Source of the DNA: Candidatus Tectimicrobiota bacterium
GTDB lineage: Bacteria; JACPUC01
Reading direction: 5' to 3'
DNA length: 64,000 nucleotides
Assembly: GCA_016192455.1 (NCBI GenBank)
Contig: JACPUC010000030.1
Coordinates: forward strand, 91,454 to 155,453
Shown in pieces: positions 10,231-19,026 of this stretch. Both the position numbers and the translations under genes were made by a program. Every line of letters starts with the position of its first letter. Within the stretch, counting starts at the first letter, position 1. The notes under the pieces were generated by a model that was not told the DNA's origin, searched no databases, and was given only the letters and a program-made list of their open reading frames with translations.

Positions 10231-10359
10231 GCCGCGGGCGGCCGGGGGGCTGCGCCGCCTCACGGCGCTGGGGAGGCCGGGTTGCACGCAGTTCCTGGGC
10301 GAGGGGCTGGCGCGCTTCGCGGCGCGAAGATCCCGAGTATTCTCGGAAAGGATAGGTGC

Positions 10360-11202
10360 ATGGAGCTCTCCCCGGGGGTCTATCACATCGAGGTGCCGTC
10401 CCGCACGCTGCCGCCGGCCAAAGCGACGAACTCGTACCTCATCGGCGCCGTCGAGCTGACGCTCATCGACGTGCCGCGCACCTGGGATACGGCGCACAAC
10501 CCCATCGCCCGGGAGCTCGAGCGGCGAGGCAGCCCGCCGTTGCGGCGCGTCCTCTTCACGCACTCCCACATGGACCATTACGAGGGCGTGGATGACATCC
10601 CGGCCCTGGCGGGCGCCGCGCTCATGGCCCATCCGGTCGAGGGAAGGGTGATCAGCGCCAACCTGAAGACGCAGCGCGTCGAGCACGATCTCCAGGATGG
10701 AGATCGGCTGCGCGCCGACGGCATCACGATCCGCGCCCTCTTCACCCCTGGCCACGCCCCCGGCCACCTTTGCTACTACCTCGAGGAGCCGCGCTTCCTC
10801 ATCTCTGGCGACGTCATCCTGGGCTTCGGCACCTCCGTCATCAGCCCCCCCCAGGGCGACATGAGCGAGTACCTCGCCACCCTCGAGCGCCTCAAGCAGC
10901 TCGACTTGGCGATGATCCTGCCGGCCCACGGACCGATGATCCGCGACCCCTACGCCAAGATCCAGGAGTACATCGAGCACCGCCTCAGGCGCGAGGCGAA
11001 GGTGCTCGACGCGGTCCGCCAGGGGCACGCCACGCCGGAGCGCATCGCCCGGGCGATTTACGGCGAGGAGGATTTCCGCGTGCACGGCTACGACCTGCTG
11101 CCGCGCGCGGCCCGCATGGTCCTTGCCCACCTCCTGAAGCTGGAGCGGGAGGGCCGCATCCACCGCACCGCCGGGGCGCGCGTCGATGCCTTCGCGGCGT
11201 GA
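10360..11202 (+). CDS. MBL-fold metallo-hydrolase (LACTB2-like)
   Basis: Zinc hydrolase of unknown substrate, 280 residues. The metal motif THSHMDH is at residues 67-73 (H68, H70, D72, H73), followed by TPGHAPGH and LISGDVILG, and a C-terminal winged-helix-like region (ERIARAIYGEE) that is characteristic of the LACTB2 and RNase-like MBL subgroup. An AAAGGATAGGTGC ribosome binding region supports ATG 10360 rather than the upstream in-frame start at 10282. It follows the cupin dioxygenase on the same strand and could act on a thioester or lactone product of that pathway (inference). Confidence 0.85.
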   Translation: MELSPGVYHIEVPSRTLPPAKATNSYLIGAVELTLIDVPRTWDTAHNPIARELERRGSPPLRRVLFTHSHMDHYEGVDDIPALAGAALMAHPVEGRVISANLKTQRVEHDLQDGDRLRADGITIRALFTPGHAPGHLCYYLEEPRFLISGDVILGFGTSVISPPQGDMSEYLATLERLKQLDLAMILPAHGPMIRDPYAKIQEYIEHRLRREAKVLDAVRQGHATPERIARAIYGEEDFRVHGYDLLPRAARMVLAHLLKLEREGRIHRTAGARVDAFAA

Positions 11203-11316
11203 GGGAGGGCGACCATGCCGCGGAGGCGCGTCCGGCGCCCACATTTTCAGATTTTCTGCTTGCGCGGCGCCTGGGGATGTGCTAAAGGAGGGTCACGCAA
11301 GAAAGGAGGTGGTCCG

Positions 11317-11358
11317 ATGGCATTACCGTGTAGGACCTGCGAGGTGACTGAGCGGTAG
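11317..11358 (+). CDS. 13-residue leader-type peptide MALPCRTCEVTER
   Basis: ATG 11317 is preceded by AAAGGAGGTGGTCC, which matches the expected 16S anti-Shine-Dalgarno over nearly its whole length, far beyond a normal RBS. The stop TAG at 11356-11358 overlaps the first base of hairpin A, so a terminating ribosome would cover the 5' arm and leave hairpin B free to form. GGTCC before the start can also pair with GGACC at 11333-11337. Two cysteines in CRTC are notable. Existence of translation is inferred. Confidence 0.5.
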   Translation: MALPCRTCEVTER

Positions 11359-11433
11359 CGCTTTGCGCCGCGACTCGGCGAGATTGCAAAGCGCCAGCGC
11401 AACAGCGCTATTGCAATCCAATCAGTTTCACCG

Positions 11434-11501
11434 ACCCTGAAAGCGCCGCGGTAAGGTCCCCGCGGCCGGCTCCGCCGTAAAAGCTTTCAGGGTTCTTTTT
11501 T
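11434..11501 (+). terminator. Branched intrinsic terminator
   Basis: Outer stem ACCCTGAAAGC (11434-11444) with GCTTTCAGGGT (11483-11493), followed by TCTTTTTT. Two hairpins sit inside it: GCCGCGG/CCGCGGC (11445-11451 with 11460-11466) and CGGC/GCCG (11467-11477). The cruciform shape is unusual for a plain terminator. Confidence 0.75.
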
Positions 11502-11671
11502 GCCTGCAGGCTGCGCCGCCAGCGGCGCGACTTTTCCCCGCCTGCTTGCCCACCTTGCTGCACCGTCCTTGCGTGCCAGAAGTGTCCGCCTGCCGAAGCG
11601 AGGCTCGCTGCTCCATGCCCAGCACACCTGCGCCCGGCGCGAGCCGCTGGGAGGATTGGGGGCTGCCCTCC

Positions 11672-12772
11672 TCACGCCAGGCGCGCCGGGTCGAAGGCCG
11701 CGGCGTCCTCGCGCGGCTGACCAAGGAGGAGGTCCGCCGCCAGCCGGCCGACGGCGTAGCTCGTGGTGACGCCGTGCCCGCCCAGCCCGGCAAGCCAGAA
11801 GAAGCCCGGCAGGCGCGGGTCCCAGCCGATGACGAAGCGCCCGTCAGGGGTGAGCGTGCGCAGCCCCGCCCAGATGCGCTGCACCTCGATGCGCGGCAGG
11901 CGGGGGAAATGGGCCGCCAGCTTCTCCCCCAGCAGGTCGAGGACCGCGTGGTTGGTCGGCGGCAGGCAGGCGGCCATCTCGTCCTCATCGCAGGCGCTCA
12001 GCAGCAAGCCGCCCGACTCCGGCCGGAAGTAGACCTCGTGGGCCACGTCCCAGATGAACGGCCAGGAGGGATCGACCTCCCGCATCGGCGGCGTGCATAC
12101 GAGGTGGCGCCGGCAGGGGCGCAGCGGCAGGGCGTCGGCGCCGGCGAGCCGGGCGAGGGGATTCGCCCAGGCCCCCGCGGCATTGACAAGCAGCTCGGCG
12201 CTGATCGGTCCCTGGGTGGTCGTCAGGGCGAAACCCCCGTTGCGCGCCGCGATCGCCTCCACCCGGCAGGAGGTGAGGAGGCTGGCGCCGGCGGCCTGGC
12301 TGGCGCGCACGTAGCCGCTCAGCAGGGCGTGGATGTCAACGACGCCGTCGCTGGGGCACCAGAGACCGGCCTCGCAGTCGCTGCCCTCGAGGAAGGGGTA
12401 GCGGGGGACGAGATCAGGGATCGGCAGGCAGGCTGCTTCCACGTCGTCGCCGCGGGAGGCCAACAGCCTCTCGGCCAGCGCCTGGTCGCAGAGGAGGAGC
12501 GACCCCGTGCGGTTCAGGATCGGCTGCCCCTCGTTGAGCGCCGGGGCGCCCTCGCGGAGGAACCGGGTGCCCTCCCGGGCGAGGCGGGCGAGATGCGGGT
12601 CCGCCACGAGCTGCCGGGCCATGGCCGCGTTGCGTCCCGAGGAGTGCGCGCCGGGGGTCGGCTCGCTCTCGAGGATCACTACGTCCCGCTCCCCCGCCAG
12701 CGTCAGATGGTAGGCGGCGGCAGCCCCGGCAAACCCCGCACCGATGATGGCCACGCGCGCGTGCTGTCTCAC
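11672..12772 (-). CDS. FAD-dependent oxidoreductase (DAO family)
   Basis: Flavin enzyme of the glycine/D-amino-acid oxidase family, oxidising an amine or amino-acid-like substrate. The 366-residue protein begins with the dinucleotide-binding motif VAIIGAGFAGAAAAYHL (GxGxxG), has the SSGRNAAM loop typical of DadA/sarcosine-oxidase-like proteins, and the C-terminal FAD motif GLGGHGVTTSYAVG. GTG 12772 is the best start, with GAGGAGAAGG upstream. It is convergent with the structured RNA at 11290-11501. Substrate is not predictable. Confidence 0.88.
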   Translation of the reverse strand: MRQHARVAIIGAGFAGAAAAYHLTLAGERDVVILESEPTPGAHSSGRNAAMARQLVADPHLARLAREGTRFLREGAPALNEGQPILNRTGSLLLCDQALAERLLASRGDDVEAACLPIPDLVPRYPFLEGSDCEAGLWCPSDGVVDIHALLSGYVRASQAAGASLLTSCRVEAIAARNGGFALTTTQGPISAELLVNAAGAWANPLARLAGADALPLRPCRRHLVCTPPMREVDPSWPFIWDVAHEVYFRPESGGLLLSACDEDEMAACLPPTNHAVLDLLGEKLAAHFPRLPRIEVQRIWAGLRTLTPDGRFVIGWDPRLPGFFWLAGLGGHGVTTSYAVGRLAADLLLGQPREDAAAFDPARLA

Positions 12773-13206
12773 TCGACCTTCTCCTCAGCCTGGGGGGAAC
12801 GCAGCCTGCCTGCCGCGCCGCGTCCGGGTTCTGGGATGCCGCCGGCCGTCGTGCCGCGGTCTCTGGGAGGGACCTGTTCCCGCTTCCATCCAGGGCCGAC
12901 GGGGCTTTCTCCAGCGGCATTCTTTCGATAGTATGCGCAGGTTGCGGTCTGCCTTCCATGGCATGCCGGACGCGGCCGGGCGGTCAACGTCCACCACGCC
13001 GGAGGCGTCGCGTGCCGGGAGGATGCCGGTTCGCTGGGGCGTGGGGGCGTCAACCGTAGGCTGGCCTTCGGGGAAGCGGGTGCCGGGGGGAAGGAAGCGC
13101 GGCGAAACGCCACGGCGCCGCGCCCCGACTGTCGTGTCGTCCTGCCGCCAAGGAACCTGGCGGAGACGGCGAAGGTGCGCCGTGGAACGCCGCTGGAGAG
13201 TCCGTC
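12773..13206. other. Divergent intergenic region
   Basis: About 430 bases between the FAD oxidoreductase and the PNPOx-like gene. Open frames here look like shadows. No promoter or structured element stood out. Confidence 0.35.
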
Positions 13207-13641
13207 ATGGCCGATGCGGGCCTGCGAGAGAAAATCTATGCGGTCACCGATGCCAACTACCTTGCGGTGGTGGCCACGGTGGATGAGCGCGGCGAGTCGC
13301 CGAAGCTGCGCATCATGGCGCCGGCGCGCGAGGGGGACGTCTTTTGGTTCAACAGCACCCACGCCGCGGGCGGCAAGCTGCGGCAGGTGGCGCGGCGTCC
13401 CGCTGCGGAGCTCTTCTTCACCCCCGACGGCTATCGCCGCTGCGTGCTGGCGGCGGGGGAGATGGTTCTCGTCACCGACGGCGACGAGAAGCGCCGCGTC
13501 TTCCCGCTCTTTCTGAAGGGCCAGCAGCGCCTCATCGGCAGCCCCGAGGCGCCGAACTTCAATCTCCTGAAATTCACGACGCGCCGCTACACCTACCTCG
13601 ATCACGATGCCTCGGAGTTCCACTCCCTGAACGTGGCATGA
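13207..13641 (+). CDS. Pyridoxamine 5'-phosphate oxidase-family flavin/F420 protein
   Basis: Small 144-residue split-barrel protein: LREKIYAVTDANYLAVVATV is the classic first strand of general-stress-protein-26-like PNPOx proteins, followed by GDVFWFNSTHAAGGKLRQV and the AELFFTPDGYRRCVLAAG strand. Such proteins bind FMN, heme or F420 and usually reduce small substrates. F420 use is conceivable because two LLM-class proteins are encoded in the window, but cofactor cannot be assigned. It stands alone, convergent with the nitrilase gene. Confidence 0.8.
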   Translation: MADAGLREKIYAVTDANYLAVVATVDERGESPKLRIMAPAREGDVFWFNSTHAAGGKLRQVARRPAAELFFTPDGYRRCVLAAGEMVLVTDGDEKRRVFPLFLKGQQRLIGSPEAPNFNLLKFTTRRYTYLDHDASEFHSLNVA

Positions 13642-13734
13642 TGGCGCGGCTGGAATGTCCACCGGCGCACCGGCCCGGCCCTGCGAAGCCGCGCCGGTGT
13701 GGGCCGCGCGGGGCCGGTGGCTCTATGCTCAACG

Positions 13735-14778
13735 TTACTCCCGTTTGTAGGGCCGCGTGTAGACGCCCTTGTCGTAGAGCTTTTCGAGGATGGAGCGGAA
13801 GAGGGCGCGGGTCTGGTCGATGCTCTCGATCGGCTGCTCGAGGAAGCCATCGAGGGGCCAGCCGATCGCCTCGGCGTACTCGCGCGCAAACAGCTCGGCG
13901 CGGATCGAGGCCGGGTAGAAGGGCCTCGAGCGCGCGGCGCGCAGGGCGTTCACGTCGACGAGGGCGCGGATGCTCGCTTCGCCCGGGCCGCCCGTCTTCG
14001 CCAGCACCTGCCCTTCGTGGTTGATGATCATGCTGCCGCCGTGGGAGCAGTCGACGCCGCGCTTGGCGCCCTCGAAGACGCCGATGTTGCAGGTGGCGAA
14101 GATCGCCTTGTTCTCGATGGCGCGGGTGATCTTGATGGGACCCCAGTCGGCGTAGTCGAGCGACTCCGAGGTGCAGTGGAAGATGATCTCGGCGCCGTTC
14201 AGCATGGTGCAGCGCGCGTTCTCGGGGTAGAGCAGCTCGCCGCAAGTGATCACCCCGACGCGCCCGTGCGGCGTCTCGAGGACGGGGAAGAGCGCCTGCC
14301 GGCCGTAACGCTCGACGAACTCGGAGTAGATGTCCGACGGCGTGGTGTAGGGGAGGAGCCAGGAGTTGTTGTTGATCTTCCAGTGCTTCAGCACCACCTC
14401 GCCGGTGGGGCTGATGATGAAGGAGGTGTTGAAAAAGCGCCCCGGCCAGTCGTCGTGCACCTCGGCCATGTTGGCGACGATGTAGACCCCCAGCTCCTTC
14501 GCCTTCTGGCCCATGAGGTCGGTAACGGGGCCGGGGATCGGCACGGCGATCTTCATCCAGTCCTTCACTGGCATCTCTTTCCAGGCGCCGTTGATGCCGT
14601 ACTCCGGCATGACGATGAAGCGCACGTCGCTGCGGCCGAAGGAGGCGACGTAGTCCATGAGATCGAAGGCGCGCTCCAGGTTGGCGTGGATGTGCTTGTC
14701 GCGCTCCCTGCGGTTCGTCGAGGCCTGGTGAGCCACGCTCTGCAGACAGGCGATGCCGAAGGGCTCAACGTAGTCCAT
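13735..14778 (-). CDS. Nitrilase/amidase-superfamily hydrolase
   Basis: Carbon-nitrogen hydrolase, 347 residues. The catalytic triad is visible: Glu59 in IVMPEYG, Lys134 in LKHWKIN, and Cys179 in GVITCGELLYPE. Long insertions and the C-terminal half resemble aliphatic amidase or formamidase relatives rather than nitrilases proper. AAAGGAAA precedes ATG 14778. It is the last gene of a four-gene minus-strand set ABC ATPase, permease, binding protein, hydrolase, with 61 bases to the binding protein, which suggests it processes the imported nitrogen compound. Confidence 0.88.
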   Translation of the reverse strand: MDYVEPFGIACLQSVAHQASTNRRERDKHIHANLERAFDLMDYVASFGRSDVRFIVMPEYGINGAWKEMPVKDWMKIAVPIPGPVTDLMGQKAKELGVYIVANMAEVHDDWPGRFFNTSFIISPTGEVVLKHWKINNNSWLLPYTTPSDIYSEFVERYGRQALFPVLETPHGRVGVITCGELLYPENARCTMLNGAEIIFHCTSESLDYADWGPIKITRAIENKAIFATCNIGVFEGAKRGVDCSHGGSMIINHEGQVLAKTGGPGEASIRALVDVNALRAARSRPFYPASIRAELFAREYAEAIGWPLDGFLEQPIESIDQTRALFRSILEKLYDKGVYTRPYKRE

Positions 14779-14839
14779 GGCGTTTCCTTTCGCTCCACCA
14801 TTGGCGAGGCGCGCCGCTCGGAACTTCCGGGTCCTGCTG

Positions 14840-15862
14840 CTACAGATAGTCGTTGGAGTAGAGCGACTGCAGCTCCTCGTCGGTCAACATGCGTTTGATC
14901 TTCTTTCCTTCCAGGAGAAATTTCGCGGCGTTGCGCATCCCCTCGGGCGAGAACTTCCCATCCGGCGAGGTGGCCGCGATGATGCGCTCCACGCTCAGGC
15001 GCAGGACCTTCTCGGGCGTCTTCGAGAAGCGCTTCTGGAACAGGGGGAAGAGCTCGTCCACCTGGTGCGATTTGATAAACTCGTTCGCCCGGCGCACCGC
15101 CCCGGCCACTTTCCGGGTGATGTCGGCATGGTCCTTGGCATAGGCGACGGTGGTGTGGAGCGAGCCGTAGTCGAACGGCCAGAGGGCCTTCAGGTCGCCG
15201 AGAGGGGCGCTGATGAGGGTCGCGCCGAACCCCTCGACCACCGGCACCATGGTGTTCGGCAGGGCATGCGCGAAGGCCTTGATGTCACCCCGGCGCAGGG
15301 CGGCGATATTGGCCTCGGGGGTGCCGAGCGGCACCTTCGTGACGTCGCGCTCAGGGTTGAGCCCCTGGCTTCCCAGGGCGTAGGAGACGAAGAGGTCGGG
15401 CACGCCCCCCCGGCTGGAGATGCCGACGCGCAGCCCTTTCAGCGCCGCCACCCGCGCCGCCAGCGGCGAGGCGGCGGTGATGCCGCGCTCCTTGGCCTCC
15501 TCGGTGCTCATGACGATCTCGATCGTCATGGTGTTCTGGAAGAGGGCGATGTTCAGCGGCTTCTCACCCTTCTCGAAGACCTGGATTGTCGAGGGGACCG
15601 AGTTGGCGCCGAACTGCGCGTTGCCCGCCAGCACCGCCGCCATGGCCAGGGGCGAGCCTTTCATGCGCACCTCTTTGACCTGCAGGCCGGCATCCTTGTA
15701 GTAACCGTTCAAGGTGGCGATCTCGAGGGGCGCCCATGAGAGGCTCACCGGCGAGGAGTAGGCGATGGTCACCTCCTCTCCCTGAGCCGGCGTTGTCAGG
15801 CTGGCGGCGAGTAGCGTGATGAGCAGAAGCATGAGCGGTCGCAGGACGTTCGTTGCGCGCAT
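14840..15862 (-). CDS. ABC transporter substrate-binding protein (SsuA/NMT1-like)
   Basis: Periplasmic binding protein of 340 residues that delivers a small organic solute to the adjacent permease. A signal peptide spans about residues 1-28 (LMLLLITLLAASLTTPAQG). The mature part starts with EVTIAYSSPVSLSWAPLEIA, the usual NMT1/SsuA strand, and has LKGLRVGISSRGGVPDLF. AGGGGG lies nine bases before ATG 15862; an in-frame ATG at 15871 is the alternative. Operon with the permease, ATPase and nitrilase-family hydrolase. Solute class (sulfonate, thiamine precursor, nitrile or amide) cannot be told. Confidence 0.9.
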   Translation of the reverse strand: MRATNVLRPLMLLLITLLAASLTTPAQGEEVTIAYSSPVSLSWAPLEIATLNGYYKDAGLQVKEVRMKGSPLAMAAVLAGNAQFGANSVPSTIQVFEKGEKPLNIALFQNTMTIEIVMSTEEAKERGITAASPLAARVAALKGLRVGISSRGGVPDLFVSYALGSQGLNPERDVTKVPLGTPEANIAALRRGDIKAFAHALPNTMVPVVEGFGATLISAPLGDLKALWPFDYGSLHTTVAYAKDHADITRKVAGAVRRANEFIKSHQVDELFPLFQKRFSKTPEKVLRLSVERIIAATSPDGKFSPEGMRNAAKFLLEGKKIKRMLTDEELQSLYSNDYL

Positions 15863-15912
15863 GGCCACCATCCCCCTGGGTATGTTCCCCTTGCGGGTCC
15901 CCGCCGTGGGTT

Positions 15913-16800
15913 CTAGAGAACCTCGCGATCCTCGACGCGGGTCGTGCCGCGCTCCTCTTGCGGCCGCCACTTCAAGAGACGGCGCTCGGAGGTTTTGAGG
16001 ATCTCGTTGATGAGCATGATGATGACGGCGATCAAGACAACGCCGGCGAAGACGCCGGAGGTGTCGTACTGCCCCGAGGCGTCCATGATGAGGTAGCCGA
16101 TCCCCTTGTCCGAGGCGATGAACTCACCCACGATGGCGGCGGTGAGGGCGTAGGGAAGCGCCACCTTCAGCCCGGCGATGACGTAGGGCACGCAGCTCGG
16201 CAGCACCACCGTGCGCTCCACCTGCCAGGGGGTGGCTCCCATGACGCGGGCCACCTTTGTCAGCTCCACGTCCACGCCGCGGATGCCGGCGTAAGTGTTG
16301 AAGAAGACGATGAAGAAGGCGAGGAGGCCGGCGAGGTAAATCTTCGACAGCAGGCCGATGCCGAACCACAAGATGAAGAGCGGCGCAAGAGTGATCTTGG
16401 GGATGCCGTAGATCGTCATGAGGAACGGATCGAGCGCCTCGGCCAGGTTCTCGAAGCGGCTGATGGCGAAGGCGAAGATGAGGCCCAACAGACCCCCCGC
16501 CACGTAGCCGGAAAGCGCCTCGAAGAGGGTGATGCGGATGTGCAGCAGGGCGTCGCCCGAGGTGATGAGCGCCCACAGGCTCTGCCAGGTCAGCAGGGGC
16601 GAGCTCACCCAGAAATGGCCCAGGCTGCGGCTGGCAAGAACCCAGAGGACCAGGAAGAAGGCGATGATGATGAACCGGTAGCTGTTCACCCGCACCCAGA
16701 TCAGGAGCCGTCTGCGGGTGCGCGTCGTAGACCCCTCCGGAGCAGTGAGGATGTCCACCTCCGCCGCGGGGTCTTCCCTGCTCCGCGCGCTTTTGACCAT
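15913..16800 (-). CDS. ABC transporter permease (SsuC/TauC-like)
   Basis: Inner-membrane permease of 295 residues with about six membrane segments. The ATPase-coupling EAA loop reads ELTKVARVMGATPWQVERTV, as expected for the SsuC/TauC/NrtB family. AGGGAGAAGCGG precedes ATG 16800. It sits 24 bases after the ATPase gene and 50 bases before the binding protein gene, within the same operon. Confidence 0.92.
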   Translation of the reverse strand: MVKSARSREDPAAEVDILTAPEGSTTRTRRRLLIWVRVNSYRFIIIAFFLVLWVLASRSLGHFWVSSPLLTWQSLWALITSGDALLHIRITLFEALSGYVAGGLLGLIFAFAISRFENLAEALDPFLMTIYGIPKITLAPLFILWFGIGLLSKIYLAGLLAFFIVFFNTYAGIRGVDVELTKVARVMGATPWQVERTVVLPSCVPYVIAGLKVALPYALTAAIVGEFIASDKGIGYLIMDASGQYDTSGVFAGVVLIAVIIMLINEILKTSERRLLKWRPQEERGTTRVEDREVL

Positions 16801-16824
16801 CCGCTTCTCCCTCACGCACACCCT

Positions 16825-17607
16825 TTAGCGCTTGAACTCCTTCAGGACGCGCAGGTAGAGCTCGGTGAACTGCTGATCTTCAAGGGGATACTCAAGATGG
16901 CGGGGTCGCGGCAGGGCAACCTCGTACTCGCACTGCACCGACGCCGGCCGATTGCCGAGGAGGATGGTGCGGTCGGCGAGCAGGATGGCCTCGATGAGAT
17001 CGTGGGTGATGAAGAGGATGGTCTTCTTCGTGCGTTGCCACAGGGAGAGGAGCTCGCGGTGCAGCTCCGTGCGGGTGTAGGCGTCGAGCGCCCCGAAGGG
17101 CTCGTCCATGAGGATGATGGGGGGATCATAGATGAGCGTGCGGATGAGGGAGACGCGTTTGCGCATGCCGCCGGAGAGCTCATGCGGGTAGTGCTGGGCG
17201 AACTCCGCCAGCCCCACCATCTCCAGCAGCTCCCCGACCCGTTCCTTCTGCTCCGGCAGCGGCACCCCGGCAAGCTCCAGGGGGTAGCGCACGTTGTCGA
17301 AGACGAGCCGCCAGGGGAAAAGGTTGTCGTTCTGGGTGATGTAGCCGATCCGCCGCTTGAAGCCTGGATGGAGGCGGCCGTTGTAGGTATGCCCCGCCAC
17401 GGTGATCGAGCCGGCCGACGGCGGCAGCAGGCCGACGAGGATGTTCAGCAGCGTCGACTTGCCGCACCCCGAAGGACCAATGATGGTGACAAACCCGCCC
17501 TCCGGCACCGTGAAGCTCAGATTCTGCAACACGTTCACGTGCCGGACCTCGCCGCCGCGCTCGACAACAAAGGACTTGCTGAGGTTTTCGACGCGCAGCA
17601 AGGACAT
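16825..17607 (-). CDS. ABC transporter ATP-binding protein (SsuB/TauB-like)
   Basis: Nucleotide-binding subunit of 260 residues. Walker A GPSGCGKST at about 44-52, Q-loop QNDNLFPW, signature LSGGMRKRVSLIR, Walker B ILMDEPFGALD and switch histidine FITHD are all intact. First gene of the importer operon. A minus-strand promoter is likely at 17658-17686. Confidence 0.95.
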   Translation of the reverse strand: MSLLRVENLSKSFVVERGGEVRHVNVLQNLSFTVPEGGFVTIIGPSGCGKSTLLNILVGLLPPSAGSITVAGHTYNGRLHPGFKRRIGYITQNDNLFPWRLVFDNVRYPLELAGVPLPEQKERVGELLEMVGLAEFAQHYPHELSGGMRKRVSLIRTLIYDPPIILMDEPFGALDAYTRTELHRELLSLWQRTKKTILFITHDLIEAILLADRTILLGNRPASVQCEYEVALPRPRHLEYPLEDQQFTELYLRVLKEFKR

Positions 17608-17657
17608 GGCAGGTGACCTGTGGCGCGGGCGGGGGTTGCGGCGTGGTGATGCTCCCC

Positions 17658-17686
17658 AACGTACACAAAAGCCGCGCCGGAGTCAA
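17658..17686 (-). promoter_or_regulatory. Possible promoter of the importer operon
   Basis: On the minus strand TTGACT (17681-17686), a 17-base spacer and TACGTT (17658-17663). The -35 box is good and the -10 box weak. It lies about 50 bases upstream of the ATPase gene. Confidence 0.4.
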
Positions 17687-17699
17687 CAGCCCCCCTCAC

Positions 17700-18249
17700 C
17701 CTCGCGGCGCCTGTAGGACAGTTGCACAGAGGCGTGTCGCCCTCCGCGCCTCGGCGGTGCAATCCTTTGAACCGCGGAGACGCGGAGGGCGCAGAGATGC
17801 GAGGACGGTCTTCCCGCCTGTCGACCGTAGGGCGGTTCGCGAACCGCCCCTACATCGGGATGCGGGGAACCACTGATGAACACTGATGGACACTGATAGG
17901 CGTAAATTCGTCTCCCTCCGTGGATCACCCTTCCTCCGCGCCCTCTGCGTCTCGGCGGTGCAATCCTTTGAACCGCAGAGACGCGGAGCGCGCAGAGGTG
18001 GAGGACACCGGCCGCGCGACCGTCAGCCTCACCGCGCCAGGCGTCTTGCCTGTCACCATGGGACGGGATAATGACAGACAGGATGCTCCGCCTACGGGGA
18101 ACAAGGCGCCGCCAGAACTCCTGCCTCGGGCGCTTCCGGTCTGTCAGCGCACCCTTGAGACACACCTCTCCGTGTGAATCCGTGTCCATCCGTGGTTCCG
18201 CGCGCATCCGGTCTGTCAGCGAAATTTTGAGCTACGCAAGCAGGGTGAT
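17700..18249. repeat. Repeat-rich intergenic region
   Basis: No gene. A 26-base segment is repeated exactly at 17750-17775 and 17951-17976, each copy embedded in a longer imperfect inverted unit (17741-17795 and 17934-17999) of the type CCGCGGAGACGCGGAGG. An 18-base perfect palindrome, GGCGGTTCGCGAACCGCC, lies at 17831-17848. CACTGATGAACACTGATGG-type sequence is at 17871-17898 with a related inverse-oriented copy at 18165-18197. CCGGTCTGTCAGCG occurs at 18136-18149 and 18208-18221. Similar filler repeats are common between genes in several uncultured bacterial groups. Confidence 0.8.
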
Positions 18250-18948
18250 TCAGAGGTAGGCCGGCAGGTCGGTGAGTGAGGGCATTGAAGGGCAGTCGGC
18301 GTCGGGATGGAGCCGGTGGGGGTCGAGGAGGAGCGGCTGCATGCCGGCGGCGCGGGCGCCGAGGACATCGGCGTAGTAGTTGTCGCCGACGTGCAGGGCG
18401 CGCTGCGGCGCCACGCCGGCCTGGGCCAACGCATGCTGGAAGATGCCGGCATCCGGCTTCGAGGAGCCGACGAGCATGGAGGCGTGGATGCCGTCGAAGT
18501 AAGGGCTGAGGCCGTGCTCATCGCAGTGGCGGCTCAGGGAGGCGTCCCAGTTGGAGATGATCCCCAGGTGGTAGCCGGTGCCGCGCAGCTCGCGCAGCAG
18601 CTCGTGGACCCCCGGCGGGCAGACCATCTTTTGCTCTTGGCGGAGGGCGCGCTGCTTTTCCTGCACCTGCTCGATGAGCTCCGGGGTGATCGGCGCGATC
18701 CCAACCGCCTCGAGGAAGGCGCGGAAGAACTCCTCCTCAAGCGCCTTCGGCGACACCCCCGCATCGCGCAGGCGGGCGTCGAAGCTGCTCATCGCCTGGC
18801 GGGCCCAGCGCATGCCAGCGGCGCGCTGCTGCGGGGAGACGCGCCAGCCGAGCTGCTCGAGGACGGTGTAGAAGACCTCCTCGTGCGACGGCCGGTGGTA
18901 GACGAGGGTCTCCCCCATATCGAAGAAGATGGCGTCATACTTCCGCAC
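18250..18948 (-). CDS. HAD-superfamily hydrolase (phosphatase-like)
   Basis: Soluble phosphatase or dehalogenase-type enzyme, 232 residues. Motif I is FFDMGETL (nucleophile Asp10; the usual second Asp is replaced by Gly, as in several subgroup I HADs), motif II lies in LGIISNWD, the lysine is in GSSKPDAGIF, and motif III is HVGDNYYADVLGARAAG. A helical cap lies between residues 20 and 105. GTG 18948 has GGAGGG close upstream. It is followed by the RidA-like gene in the same direction. Substrate unknown. Confidence 0.88.
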   Translation of the reverse strand: MRKYDAIFFDMGETLVYHRPSHEEVFYTVLEQLGWRVSPQQRAAGMRWARQAMSSFDARLRDAGVSPKALEEEFFRAFLEAVGIAPITPELIEQVQEKQRALRQEQKMVCPPGVHELLRELRGTGYHLGIISNWDASLSRHCDEHGLSPYFDGIHASMLVGSSKPDAGIFQHALAQAGVAPQRALHVGDNYYADVLGARAAGMQPLLLDPHRLHPDADCPSMPSLTDLPAYL

Positions 18949-19026
18949 GGGACCCTCCGCTCCGTTGCCGCCAGGGGCGCCGCAGGACCGCCTCCCCCGC
19001 CGCGCGCGGCGCCACCGGCGCGCCGT

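Larger units (their letters stand above)
11290..11501 (+). ncRNA. Structured RNA with tiny ORF and multi-branched terminator
   Basis: No protein of normal size is encoded here, yet the segment is highly structured. Order: an AAAGGAGGTGGTCC Shine-Dalgarno, a 13-codon ORF (11317-11358), hairpin A (11358-11366 with 11386-11394, 9 bp), competing hairpin B (11382-11394 with 11405-11418, 13 bp with one bulge), then a terminator whose outer stem encloses two smaller hairpins and ends in T-rich sequence. A and B share 11386-11394, so they exclude each other. The next gene downstream is on the opposite strand. The 5' end is approximate; no strong promoter is visible. Confidence 0.55.

Noticed and set aside
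17700..18249. CRISPR array
   Set aside because: The repeats are of different kinds, irregularly spaced and not separated by uniform spacers.
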